A DNA stretch of 41,067 bases, from contig JAHIRD010000023.1 in NCBI GenBank assembly GCA_018818835.1, positions 1 to 41,067 on the forward strand. The letters are read 5' to 3'. The translations under genes and the position numbers were made by a program. The notes under the pieces are model-generated. The model was not told the DNA's origin. It was given only the letters and a program-made list of their open reading frames with translations, and did not search any database. Shown piece after piece: positions 1 through 8,192 of this stretch (position 1 is the first letter of the stretch; each line of letters starts with the position of its first letter). This DNA comes from Pseudomonadota bacterium. Lineage in GTDB: Bacteria; Desulfobacterota; Desulfobacteria; Desulfobacterales; Desulfolunaceae.

Positions 1-140
1 AGTCCCATATGCGGCGTTATAGTGTTTGGCCGGACGTTCGACATACGACCAAGTATGCCTTCACGCCCGGCCAAACACTATGCCTTGCCTATGGACCTTT
101 TTCCATAGCCATCTATCTGTCCACTTTTTACGAGCTCATC
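1..140 (+). repeat. MITE-like short repeat, copy 1 (5' end cut by window)
   Basis: The first 31 bases are identical to 31588-31618 and the right part (from about 91) matches the right part of that copy, ending in the same terminal motif (ACTTTTTACGAGCTCATC). Compared with the 93-bp copy, about 59 bp are inserted centrally. The insert completes a perfect 15-bp inverted repeat (ATAGTGTTTGGCCGG at 19-33 against 67-81), so this copy carries a nested hairpin. The left terminal repeat lies outside the window. Non-coding; probably a non-autonomous mobile or structural repeat. Confidence 0.7.
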
Positions 141-350
141 AAAAATGGAAGCGGTTAACTCCTATAATTTTACAAAACCATTTAAAATTCAAGCATAAAA
201 TATTCGAATGCCCGTATAAGGAACACCGTTTTTTCAACATTCATGCCCGGTCCGTTTGTTTGAAATTGCAGTGAGCGGCCGGGTTATGATAAGGTGTTTT
301 TTTTATGCTTTCAAGGCGGGTTGAACGATCAACCCATGGGGAGAGAACAG

Positions 351-1181
351 GTGGATCTCGACGAAACACAAATTCCAGGGGGTGTTTACCTCTGCCAGAT
401 CAGTGACAGTATTTCTTGCGGTGCCTGCTGTGGGCTGTATAATGTCGCTGATCCATCCCATGAGAACCTCTCGGCTCTGCTTGAAAACAGAACCGATTTG
501 TTCGACCAAACACCCAGAGACTTTGATTCCCTTTCAGCGTTTGCCCTTACCATCGAAAACCAGGAAAACCAGGAGAGGCCTTATCCGGAATTCCACCACT
601 GCCCCTATCTGGGCCTGGTGGGCAATAACAGGAACAGGCCCGGTTGCCTTTTGCATCCCCTGGGGAAAAATAATAAAAACACGGATCACAGAGGCTTGAG
701 CCACTGGGGCGGGTTTGCCTGCGCCAGCTATTTCTGCCCCACCTGCCATGAGCTGCCTGCCCGGTACAAAAAAATCCTCAGGGCCTGTGTGGATAACTGG
801 TACATATTCGGCCTTGCCCTTACTGAAAACCGATGCCTTGGGACTTATTTCGGCATGATTGAAAAACTCCTGGGCCATGAACTGGTCTTCGAAGAGGTAC
901 AGAACAACACCGTTTTCCAGGAATCCGTGAATCGCTTTCTGAACCTGAAAACCACATGGCCATACAGAAAAAAGCCGTTTAATCGGATGGGTAACTATTT
1001 TTTTAAAGACGATCTTTATCCACGAGAAACCATTGATTACGAACAACTTGGTTGTACCATTCCCCCATGTGATCCTATTTTGCAATCCCTGGGAACATGG
1101 TGCCGGGATATGACAGAACTTAACCATGCGATCCAAAACATTGACGACATGATTCATGACGCAGCCAATACCTTAGATTAA
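351..1181 (+). CDS. Cysteine-rich protein with CxxCC metal-chelating motif
   Basis: Soluble protein of about 276 residues, no signal peptide. Near the N-terminus it has SCGACC (Cys 23, 26, 27 from this start), as in YkgJ-type putative Zn/Fe-chelating proteins; further Cys/His-rich pieces follow (HHCPYLG, GCLLHP, FACASYFCPTCHEL), enough for a metal or Fe-S site. The C-terminal half has no motif I recognise. The GTG at 351 is preferred because GGGGAG lies 7 bases upstream; a GTG at 294 and an ATG at 336 are in frame but lack a well-spaced ribosome site. The gene sits between two inverted copies of the short repeat (1-140 and 1211-1303). The substrate is unknown and metal binding is inferred from cysteine spacing alone. 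Confidence 0.7.
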   Translation: MDLDETQIPGGVYLCQISDSISCGACCGLYNVADPSHENLSALLENRTDLFDQTPRDFDSLSAFALTIENQENQERPYPEFHHCPYLGLVGNNRNRPGCLLHPLGKNNKNTDHRGLSHWGGFACASYFCPTCHELPARYKKILRACVDNWYIFGLALTENRCLGTYFGMIEKLLGHELVFEEVQNNTVFQESVNRFLNLKTTWPYRKKPFNRMGNYFFKDDLYPRETIDYEQLGCTIPPCDPILQSLGTWCRDMTELNHAIQNIDDMIHDAANTLD

Positions 1182-1210
1182 AACACGGAGCATTTGCCTA
1201 CTCAAACATT

Positions 1211-1303
1211 GATGAGCTCGTAAAAAGTCGGCAGATGGCTATGGGAAAGGGTCCGTAGTCCAAACACTATAACGCTGCATATAGGCCTTTTGACGACGCC
1301 ATC
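1211..1303 (-). repeat. MITE-like short repeat, copy 2 (inverted)
   Basis: Full-length 93-bp copy, reverse complement of the copy at 31573-31665; about 79 of 93 positions agree by hand alignment. The ends are imperfect terminal inverted repeats (GATGAGCTCGTAAAAAGTC at the left; the right end reads back as GATGGCGTCGTCAAAAGGC). No clear target-site duplication is visible. It lies between the CxxCC gene and yajD. Confidence 0.75.
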
Positions 1304-1329
1304 AAACACTAAGCAAAGGAAATAACCTT

Positions 1330-1713
1330 ATGTCATCCAATAAAAAACCACCCCAACCCGGCAAGCTGCAGCAGTTGCTTGCAGAATCCCGAGAAAAAGA
1401 AAAAACTTACAGGGAGCGGGCCCTTAAGATATACCCCTGGATCTGCGCCAAATGCGCCCGTGAATTTGACGGGAAAAGACTGAAGGAACTCACGGTTCAC
1501 CACAAAGACCACAACCACGACAACAACCCGCCCGACGGCTCCAATTGGGAACTTCTCTGCCTGTATTGCCATGACAATGAACATTCCCGTGATCAGGTCG
1601 CCGAATGGTACGACGGATCATCTTCCGAGGCCCCAGGCAAAGATACCTCCTTTGACAACAAACCCTTTGCGGCTCTGGAAGCCTTGTTGAAAAAAGGTGA
1701 GAAAAAGGATTAA
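1330..1713 (+). CDS. yajD: HNH nuclease family protein YajD
   Basis: 127-aa cytoplasmic protein resembling E. coli YajD along its core, including the SNWELLCLYCHDNEHS stretch. Two CxxC pairs (Cys 39/42 and 77/80) would bind the structural zinc of a treble-clef HNH fold. The catalytic set appears intact: His 57/58 in TVHHKDH, Asn 72, His 81 and His 85. HNH proteins are metal-dependent DNA nucleases, but the cellular role of YajD is not established. AAAGGA precedes the ATG at a suitable distance. It stands alone, with the 93-bp repeat just upstream. Confidence 0.88.
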   Translation: MSSNKKPPQPGKLQQLLAESREKEKTYRERALKIYPWICAKCAREFDGKRLKELTVHHKDHNHDNNPPDGSNWELLCLYCHDNEHSRDQVAEWYDGSSSEAPGKDTSFDNKPFAALEALLKKGEKKD

Positions 1714-2108
1714 GAGAACAACGCGGCAAGGCCACAACCAAAAAGCAGGGAGAAGGGCTAATGGCATAGAATATAAGTTTTATTTCTTTGTGATCTTTGT
1801 GGCTTTGTGAGAAGAAATTTATGAGTATCGACCTATATCCGGGCACGGAGCACTGTGCCCCTTCATTGAACGATTTGGATAACCTACATCCAATAGCATT
1901 CCAACGAAATCTGACAAAACCAATTCATCTAAATAATTTAACATTATTGGGATTGCCAATTTCTAATTGAGTGTGCTATCGTATTACACTTTATATCTTC
2001 ATTTAAACCTATCATAGGTATCATCAACAGATTCAAGAAAAAGATATTTGTGCCTGCCCGAACAGAGGGAAACACACACCGTCACTTTTTATTGAAAGGA
2101 GATGCCTT
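1714..2108. other. Intergenic region, no gene seen
   Basis: About 395 bases, A+T-rich towards the 3' end. Around 1780-1810 there is a low-complexity run of TTTGTG-type words (TTTCTTTGTGATCTTTGTGG), reminiscent of degraded dispersed repeats. No convincing reading frame or RNA gene. The promoter of the M28-like peptidase gene probably lies in 1900-2090. AAAGGAG at 2096-2102 is the ribosome site for the ATG at 2109. Confidence 0.4.
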
Positions 2109-3491
2109 ATGAACAGATTCATTTTCCCCAAATTTTTTATTGTCGTGGCTCTGGTATTTTCTCTTTTGGCCTGCGACAGCGATGACAAGGATGTTTTTTC
2201 CCAGGATGAAATCGTATCCTTTATTGAGGATCTGGTTTCATTTGGATACCGGCGCCCAGGCACCGAAGCCGAGTTGAAGGCTGAACAGTACATCATGGAC
2301 AAATTCGCAGGATTCGGTCTTTCCGATATCCAGCAGGAATCTTTTGAGATCGTCGTATGGGACGCACAAACGTACAGTCTTTCGATCAATGAGCAATCCA
2401 TCCCCTGCTTTTACATGCCCTACTCTGCCTTCACACCACCTGACGGCATTTCAGCTGAGCTGGTCTACCTTGGAGAAGGCAGCGAGGAAGATTATCTTAC
2501 TGCCGATGTTGCCGGAAAAATCGTTGTGGTGGATATGCGATTCGGATCATTTGATTTATTCGGGATTCCCATCATAGAAGCCGCCAGCTGGTACTTTACC
2601 AACTGGGAGGCCTACAACCTGGCTATGTTTAACCAAGCCGCGGGATTTGTGGGTATTCTCGCGGATTATTTTGATCGGAATACCTATTACGGTCCGGTTG
2701 ACAATCCGTCCAAGCCTCTGTTTGAAAGAACCATTCCAGGGCTCTGGCTTTCCCGGAGTGACGGTGAGCAATTGTTGCAGATCATGGCAGACCAGGAAAG
2801 TCCCCAGGCCGACCTCTTTTTAACCGGTTCCATGGAGCCAGGAGAAACAGCCAATATCATCGGTTTTATCCCCGGAAAAAAAGAAGAAATTATCATGGTT
2901 CATTCCCACCATGACTCAGTATTTGAGGGGGCGGTGGAAGATGGCTCAGGCACAGCGGAAGTCCTGGCCCTGGCCAAATATTTTGGCAGGGACAATGCTC
3001 CCAAGCTGAACCGGACCCTGATGTTTCTCTCATCCACCGGCCATTTTTACAATTACATGGGTCACCAGGTCTTTCTGGAAAAACATATGGAGGATCTTTT
3101 GCCCCGGGTAGTGGCCGATGTCTGCGTGGAGCATATCGGCCTTGAAGTGGAAGAAGTGGACGGGCGGATTGTGAAAACCGGCCGGAACAACCTGACAGGT
3201 GTCCTTGCCACCAACACGTATCTGTCACTGATCTCGACAAATGCCGTCCTTGCAAACGGGCTCAAGCGGACCCTGGTGATTCCCTGGGGCGACGATGAAA
3301 TGGAGTCGGACGCCCTTTACTACCATGAAATCGACATCCCCATTGTCAGCCTGATCAGTGCCCCATTGTACCTTTACGACATCATCGACACCATGGATCT
3401 GGTGGCAAAGGACCAGCTGGTTCCCGTGGCCTGTGCCCTGGCCGACATCATCACCACCATCGACAAAACACCCACATCCTGGCTAAAATGA
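2109..3491 (+). CDS. M28-family-like peptidase lipoprotein with PA-type insert
   Basis: 460 residues with a lipoprotein signal ending in SLLAC (Cys 22). Asp at +2 would favour inner-membrane retention by the E. coli Lol rule. Residues about 110-240 resemble a PA (protease-associated) insert (AGKIVVVD). The M28 metallopeptidase core follows: HHDS (His 267, Asp 269) and the bridging Asp of EDGSG (Asp 278), with a late DALYYHEIDIP segment that can supply the last metal ligand. The usual tandem Glu (EE) after the next strand is absent; the matching place reads SSTGHFYNYMG, so the catalytic base or a metal ligand is altered. It may be a divergent peptidase, possibly inactive. Monocistronic, ending at a strong hairpin. 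Confidence 0.75.
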   Translation: MNRFIFPKFFIVVALVFSLLACDSDDKDVFSQDEIVSFIEDLVSFGYRRPGTEAELKAEQYIMDKFAGFGLSDIQQESFEIVVWDAQTYSLSINEQSIPCFYMPYSAFTPPDGISAELVYLGEGSEEDYLTADVAGKIVVVDMRFGSFDLFGIPIIEAASWYFTNWEAYNLAMFNQAAGFVGILADYFDRNTYYGPVDNPSKPLFERTIPGLWLSRSDGEQLLQIMADQESPQADLFLTGSMEPGETANIIGFIPGKKEEIIMVHSHHDSVFEGAVEDGSGTAEVLALAKYFGRDNAPKLNRTLMFLSSTGHFYNYMGHQVFLEKHMEDLLPRVVADVCVEHIGLEVEEVDGRIVKTGRNNLTGVLATNTYLSLISTNAVLANGLKRTLVIPWGDDEMESDALYYHEIDIPIVSLISAPLYLYDIIDTMDLVAKDQLVPVACALADIITTIDKTPTSWLK

Positions 3492-3517
3492 AATCCTGAT
3501 CATAAGTGAACCATACA

Positions 3518-3544
3518 ATATCCCCGCAGACCCTGCGGGGATAT
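3518..3544. terminator. Bidirectional hairpin terminator
   Basis: Perfect 12-bp stem (ATATCCCCGCAG, loop ACC, CTGCGGGGATAT) between convergent genes. There is no long T-run on either side, so termination is inferred from stem strength and position. Confidence 0.6.
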
Positions 3545-3553
3545 TCCCCCTTG

Positions 3554-4732
3554 CTAACCCCAGCTTCCGTACAGATCATTCACACGGCTGAAAGGAACGA
3601 TGGATACATCCGAACGGTTTTGCTGCTCATCCCCACCATAAACCAGACCGCTTCCCTTGGGCATGCGGTTTTCATACAACCCTTTAAAATGATTCAATCC
3701 CTTGAAATAATCCCGTGTCAGGGTCATACCCGACTTGATTTCTATGGGAAAAAGATCGGATGCATAGGAAAAAACCAGATCCACCTCATTGCCCTTGCTG
3801 TCTCTGTAAAAATAGATATTGCTTCGTTTGCCACGGTTAAATCTAAATTTAAAGGCTTCGGCAATGACCATGTTTTCGAACAGATGGCCCCTTAAGGGAT
3901 CTCTTGAAATCTGGGTTTTACTTTCAATTCCAAGCAGAAATGACGCCAGTCCCACATCAAAAAAATAAAGTTTCGGCGACTTGACCAGACGTTTTGAGAT
4001 ATTTCCATGATACGGTTGCAAAAGAAAAATAATATAACTCGCTTCCAAAACAGAAAGCCAGTTTGAAGCCGTTGTATGGGAAATCCCTGTATCATTGGCC
4101 AAAGAACTGACATTGAGCAGTTGGCCGATGCGACCGGCGCACAAGGTAATGAAGCGCTGAAAAAGGTTCAAATCCTTGATGGTGATAAGCTGCCGCAAAT
4201 CCCTTTCAACATAGGTTTCATAGTAGTCACCCAGGGCCTGTGTGGGATCAAGCCCCTTATCCCAGATCCGTGGATAGAATCCATAATAGAGGAAGTCATC
4301 CACATCCTTTTGAGAATATCCGGATTGAATTTCATCCAACGAAAAGGGGAGCAATTTGACCAAGGCCGTGCGGCCGGCAAGAGACTGATTAATGGCAGTT
4401 CCCATTTCGAATTGCTGGCTTCCGGTCAATATAAATTGACCCTCTCGTTGATCTTCATCAATCATGGGTTGGAGATAGGATGTCAGATCAGGAGCTCTTT
4501 GTATTTCATCGATAACAGCCCCATGGGGAAATTGAGCAAGAAAACCCCTGGGATCATCAATGGCAAATTGACGGGTATCCGGTGACTCCAGATTCACATA
4601 GGGTTTGTTTGGAAAAACCGTTTTACAGAGTGTTGTCTTGCCGCTCTGACGCGGACCCGTGATGGTGACAACCGGATATTGGGTCGCCAGAGACCGGACG
4701 ATGGGTTCAATTGTACGTCTGATAAGTTTCAT
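3554..4732 (-). CDS. AAA-type ATPase with DUF4143-like C-terminal domain
   Basis: About 392 residues. An N-terminal P-loop (ITGPRQSGKTTL) and Walker B (AVIDEIQRAPDL) are followed by sensor-1-like FILTGSQQF, as in the AAA_14/DUF4143 family. The C-terminal half has a winged-helix-like stretch and ends in a nuclease-like segment (NEVDLVF then PIEIKSG, the D...ExK pattern of PD-(D/E)XK folds). Such proteins are abundant in anaerobes and archaea, often as mobile or orphan genes; their substrate is poorly defined. MKLIRRTIEPIV at 4732 is preferred over an in-frame Met 12 codons upstream because family proteins start near this motif; neither has a strong ribosome site. Stand-alone. Confidence 0.85.
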   Translation of the reverse strand: MKLIRRTIEPIVRSLATQYPVVTITGPRQSGKTTLCKTVFPNKPYVNLESPDTRQFAIDDPRGFLAQFPHGAVIDEIQRAPDLTSYLQPMIDEDQREGQFILTGSQQFEMGTAINQSLAGRTALVKLLPFSLDEIQSGYSQKDVDDFLYYGFYPRIWDKGLDPTQALGDYYETYVERDLRQLITIKDLNLFQRFITLCAGRIGQLLNVSSLANDTGISHTTASNWLSVLEASYIIFLLQPYHGNISKRLVKSPKLYFFDVGLASFLLGIESKTQISRDPLRGHLFENMVIAEAFKFRFNRGKRSNIYFYRDSKGNEVDLVFSYASDLFPIEIKSGMTLTRDYFKGLNHFKGLYENRMPKGSGLVYGGDEQQNRSDVSIVPFSRVNDLYGSWG

Positions 4733-4831
4733 AAAACTAAAAATACATTCAATTGGTGTAATTTGCAACTTAAACTTTCAAATTGCACAATATCCCCTCT
4801 CTCATTTACATGGTGCAGAAATTGAACGCTC

Positions 4832-5482
4832 CTAGCCCAGCTTAGGCTTCATAAGGTTTGCAAGTTCAACGGCCCTGTCGACTATGACCTGGGCCGAATG
4901 GAGCCCGGCCTTGTCCAGCTTTATCCCTGACTTTTGATCGGGTTTTGCGGTTCGCTGTCCAGCGGCGCCTGACATGGCCGAGGCCCCCATGGGGCTGATG
5001 CATTTCCGTGCGCTGACCGGAATCATCTCCAATGTCATGAAGGCGTAGATATGTGACAAATGGGTGGTTTCAAGACCGCCATGACGTGCCCAGGCCACGG
5101 CTGCGCTCACGCCCAGTTTATTTTTAAGTCTGCCCCCGGCTACATTTCCGAACACAAAAACCCTGAGCCTGTCGATGAACGACGCCAAAAGTGAACTGGT
5201 CCGCATAAAATGGACCGGACTGGCCAGAATCAGAATATCGGCTTTTTCGACCATTTCAAACACCAACTGGGCATCATCATCATGGGTACAATACTTATTT
5301 TTCTTTTGTTTTGAAATACAGAAATTGCAATGCACACAATCAGAAATCTCCAATTCAGAAAGGTACACGGCCTGGGCTTTGGCATCGTAATTTTTAGAAT
5401 AGGTGAGCATGTAATCAAGAAAACTGTCCGTATTCCCATTTCGAACCGGGCTTCCCGAAATACCGACGATGTTTAGATCCAT
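4832..5482 (-). CDS. Flavodoxin-like NADPH-dependent FMN reductase, iron-sulfur flavoprotein type
   Basis: 216 residues, cytoplasmic. The N-terminal SGSPVRNGNTD loop is the FMN-phosphate site of the flavodoxin-like fold. A compact Cys motif follows (Cys 49, 52, 55 and 65; CX2CX2CX9C), close to the [4Fe-4S] motif of archaeal and clostridial iron-sulfur flavoproteins. ASPVHFMRTSS is the second flavin-contact loop. It likely moves electrons between a ferredoxin-type donor and an acceptor; the acceptor cannot be told from sequence. The spacing before the last Cys is longer than classical, so cluster binding is inferred. Divergent from the YceI gene. Confidence 0.8.
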   Translation of the reverse strand: MDLNIVGISGSPVRNGNTDSFLDYMLTYSKNYDAKAQAVYLSELEISDCVHCNFCISKQKKNKYCTHDDDAQLVFEMVEKADILILASPVHFMRTSSLLASFIDRLRVFVFGNVAGGRLKNKLGVSAAVAWARHGGLETTHLSHIYAFMTLEMIPVSARKCISPMGASAMSGAAGQRTAKPDQKSGIKLDKAGLHSAQVIVDRAVELANLMKPKLG

Positions 5483-5589
5483 GACTTGACTCCTTTATTA
5501 AAGACAGGTTGGCCAGGCAGGAGGACCGGATAAAACCGCCTGGTGAAAATTGTGATTTTCAAATGAAGAAAAATTGGTTATGATATCTA

Positions 5590-5604
5590 CTCATATTTTA
5601 TGAG
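5590..5604. promoter_or_regulatory. Short palindrome in divergent intergenic region
   Basis: CTCATA-TTT-TATGAG, a perfect 6-bp inverted repeat in the 221-bp gap between the divergent flavoprotein and YceI genes. A dimeric-repressor operator is possible; sequences this short also occur by chance. Confidence 0.25.
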
Positions 5605-5703
5605 CACCCACAACGTCATGATATATCGCCTTAAAACCGTCACATGCACGATTCCAGACCGCATGATCATGGAAACACAACAGATTAAACAAGGAGAGGA
5701 CTT

Positions 5704-6324
5704 ATGTTTCAGAGATTCATATGTGCAGCTTGTCTTACTTTACTTGTATTCGCAGGAACTGTAAATGCAAAAACAGCGAGTTACGATTTTTCGGATCCCA
5801 AAGGGGTCAATGCCATATCCATTGTTCTTGATGGAGCGTTTGAGCCCAATGTCGGATTTGCAAGCCCCACCCAGGGAACCGTCACCATTGATACGGATAC
5901 GTCAAAAATAGTATCCGGCAAAATTTCCGTCCCCACAAACGGTGTCACCATGACCAACAGCACCATGACCAAGGTTCTGCAGTCATCCAAATGGCTGGAT
6001 GCCGAGAAAAACCCCATGATCACATTCGAATTTTTGCAAACCGTGTCCATGGGTACCATGACCCCGACAAAATACCAGGTGATTGTGGAAGGAAACCTTT
6101 CAATCGCCGGTGTGACAAAAAAAGTGTCTGCCCCCATATCCCTGACCTTTTTCCCTGGACAGCTCAAAGACAGAAACCCCAATGATAATGGGGATCTTGT
6201 TGTGTTGAGGTCCAATCTCCAGATCAGCCGGAAGGATTTCAACCTCAATCCGGGAACGCCGGAAACGCTGGTCAGTGACACCATTTCACTGGTCATTAAT
6301 CTGGCCGGAGCCCATCGACCTTAA
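5704..6324 (+). CDS. YceI family periplasmic protein
   Basis: 206 residues with a Sec signal peptide (cleavage near TVNA-KTAS). The rest fits the YceI lipocalin-like beta-barrel that binds isoprenoid or lipid ligands: an early SYDFSDPKG strand, an internal KWLDAEKNPMITFEF strand, GNLSIAGVTKKVSAPISL, and a C-terminal DTISLVINLAG strand. GGAGAGGA precedes the ATG. It is followed after 17 bases by a second gene with a YceI-like domain, so the two are probably co-transcribed. The ligand (quinone or polyisoprenoid) is not determinable here. Confidence 0.85.
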   Translation: MFQRFICAACLTLLVFAGTVNAKTASYDFSDPKGVNAISIVLDGAFEPNVGFASPTQGTVTIDTDTSKIVSGKISVPTNGVTMTNSTMTKVLQSSKWLDAEKNPMITFEFLQTVSMGTMTPTKYQVIVEGNLSIAGVTKKVSAPISLTFFPGQLKDRNPNDNGDLVVLRSNLQISRKDFNLNPGTPETLVSDTISLVINLAGAHRP

Positions 6325-6341
6325 AGGGAGAAACCTTGGGA

Positions 6342-7802
6342 ATGCTTCACCTGACACACATAAAACGCGCCGTGTTTATTTTCTTATGCCTGTTTTCTTT
6401 GTCCTTGGGCCTGCCAGCCCAGGGACAAAGCAACATAGAAGAACGGCTGATTGTGTTCATGAACTCGGGAAACTCAGAGGTCAACCGTCATTTCCGTCAA
6501 TCTGTTCTTCCGGAAATCCGAACCATGGCAAAGGCCATGCACCTGACCGTGAGTGAAGAAAACCTTGACCGTGGCGCCCCCGAAGAGGTTGGCATCACGC
6601 CCCTTATTATATACCAGAACCATTTGGGGCTGTCTGTGTACCAGGGTCGAAGCAACACCATGAATCGCATAAAAAATTTTATCAGGACCTCACGCCGTAT
6701 CCCCCAGGGGAAAGAGCCCCAAGCCTTATCCCGCACTCCGATCTGGCGTCATGGAAGGGGTGCGGTATGGTCTCCTTTAAAAATATCCGATCTGGGTGGG
6801 ACCCAACCTGTGGCATATACACCTGACGCCTTTCAACAGGAAAGTATCACCGCCATCTGCAAGGGATTTTCATCCTTTCACATGGAAGAAAAAGCCTTGA
6901 TGAAACGCAGTGACCGGGGTTTTTACATGGATTTTTATCCCTGGCGCGGCCAGGACGGAACCCTTTTTATTTCCCTGGCCCTTTATTCACAGTTTCATTG
7001 CAAAAAGCCTGTTTTTGAACTCCGAAAAAACGTGATTCAAGGCCCCTATGATAAAAGGGCGGATTTGTTCAAAGAGGCAGGACGGCTCATGGAAGACCAG
7101 GCAAAGCTTCACATTGCAGATGCCCTGGGCGGTGACGGGTTTGATTTTGTGGACACTAAAACGCCCCTTGTTTCCTTTGAATCCCTGGGCTATGCCCTGC
7201 CCCTGACTCCTGCTGCAAAAGCAAGCAATAATACCACTGACATTGTGCTTTCAAAATCCTGGCGTCTTGTTCCAAAGCATGGGGACGATGAGCCCGTGAT
7301 CCAGTTCCGATTCCCACCACCACTTGACAATTACAGCGGTGAATTCAAACAGGCGGAAGGATCGGTCCTTTTCCCTGAAAATCTATCATTTTCCGGCATG
7401 ACAGGGTCTGTTGCCGCCCATAGCAGTTCCGTTACCATGGGTGAAGAGGATCTGGACAAAACCATCAAGGATGATCTCTTTCTTGACCAGACCCATTTCC
7501 CTGTTTCGGATTTTCATCTGATCCAGGCCCGGTCCGATGACACAAGCCTCCGGTTTGGACGTCTGTCTCTGGTCAATATTGACGGAACCTTTCAACTGAA
7601 AGGCAAAACTATCCCCCTTTCCCTCCCCTTGGAAATGGAAGTTGTTCTCGACGAAAATGACCGCCCCCTAATCCTTGTCCGGGGCTCTTTTCCCATTGAT
7701 CTCAAAACCTTCAACATCGAAGGCGCCACCGGACCTGAGCCCCAGAGAAACACCCTCTTGATCGACCTCAATCTTACCCTGGAACCGGCCCCTGTGGAAT
7801 AA
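6342..7802 (+). CDS. Thioredoxin-like/YceI-like fusion protein, exported
   Basis: 486 residues with a signal peptide ending near PAQGQ. Residues about 30-118 look like a thioredoxin fold (RLIVFMN strand, long helix, then VGITPLIIY with the cis-Pro), but the CxxC site is missing (NSGNSEV instead), so no disulfide chemistry is expected. A middle region (about 120-290) is unassigned. The C-terminal about 190 residues resemble YceI (SFSGMTGSVAAHSSSV, then FQLKGKTIPLSLPLEM, SFPIDLKTFNIEG and a terminal LLIDLNLTL strand). The ATG at 6342 and an in-frame TTG at 6336 share one AAAGGGAG ribosome site. It follows a stand-alone YceI gene, suggesting related ligands. Domain calls are by eye. Confidence 0.65.
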   Translation: MLHLTHIKRAVFIFLCLFSLSLGLPAQGQSNIEERLIVFMNSGNSEVNRHFRQSVLPEIRTMAKAMHLTVSEENLDRGAPEEVGITPLIIYQNHLGLSVYQGRSNTMNRIKNFIRTSRRIPQGKEPQALSRTPIWRHGRGAVWSPLKISDLGGTQPVAYTPDAFQQESITAICKGFSSFHMEEKALMKRSDRGFYMDFYPWRGQDGTLFISLALYSQFHCKKPVFELRKNVIQGPYDKRADLFKEAGRLMEDQAKLHIADALGGDGFDFVDTKTPLVSFESLGYALPLTPAAKASNNTTDIVLSKSWRLVPKHGDDEPVIQFRFPPPLDNYSGEFKQAEGSVLFPENLSFSGMTGSVAAHSSSVTMGEEDLDKTIKDDLFLDQTHFPVSDFHLIQARSDDTSLRFGRLSLVNIDGTFQLKGKTIPLSLPLEMEVVLDENDRPLILVRGSFPIDLKTFNIEGATGPEPQRNTLLIDLNLTLEPAPVE

Positions 7803-7809
7803 TCGTATA

Positions 7810-7938
7810 GGACATTGGAACGCTGTCTGCGGGACATGTCCGTGTTTGTTTGTGACTGTCCGTGTTTGTCCAGGTTTTTTCTTTCGTGGACGAACACGGA
7901 CGACCACGGACTGACACGGACTTTGGAACACTGTCTGC
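7810..7938. repeat. Long imperfect hairpin framed by 21-bp direct repeats
   Basis: GGACATTGGAACGCTGTCTGC at 7810-7830 recurs at 7918-7938 with two changes. Between them, 7838-7921 is a long imperfect inverted repeat built of GTCCGTG/CACGGAC words (about 37 bp per arm, loop near TTTTTTCTTTC). This class of CACGGAC-rich palindrome is typical of dispersed intergenic repeats. It may also act as a transcription barrier downstream of the YceI pair. Confidence 0.6.
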
Positions 7939-8192
7939 CGCGCTGTGATCTTGGTGCTCAGCGACCAACGGGACCGGGTGGTTGATAAAAAACCATGTTC
8001 CGCACAAGGACATATTCCCATTGACACGCCATTCGGGCTTTGTTATAGCTTCGTTACTTGGTGATCAACTTTCCGGCATTCGTTATTCCCGAATCAAGGT
8101 ACATGTACACTCGCATAATTGTTGTATTATGCTGTATTCATAGGACAACAGCATTGACAAAATAACCATTTATTTTTTAAGGAGACCAAGCC
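7939..8192. other. Intergenic region upstream of the orphan gene
   Basis: No gene seen. It should hold the promoter of the 735-aa orphan gene. A TTGACA at 8154 is too close to the start codon to be a normal -35 box. AAGGAG at 8179-8184 gives a good ribosome site for the ATG at 8193. Confidence 0.35.

Noticed and set aside
8154-8159. TTGACA as a -35 box for the orphan gene
   Set aside because: Only 33 bases before the start codon and no -10 element in the space left.
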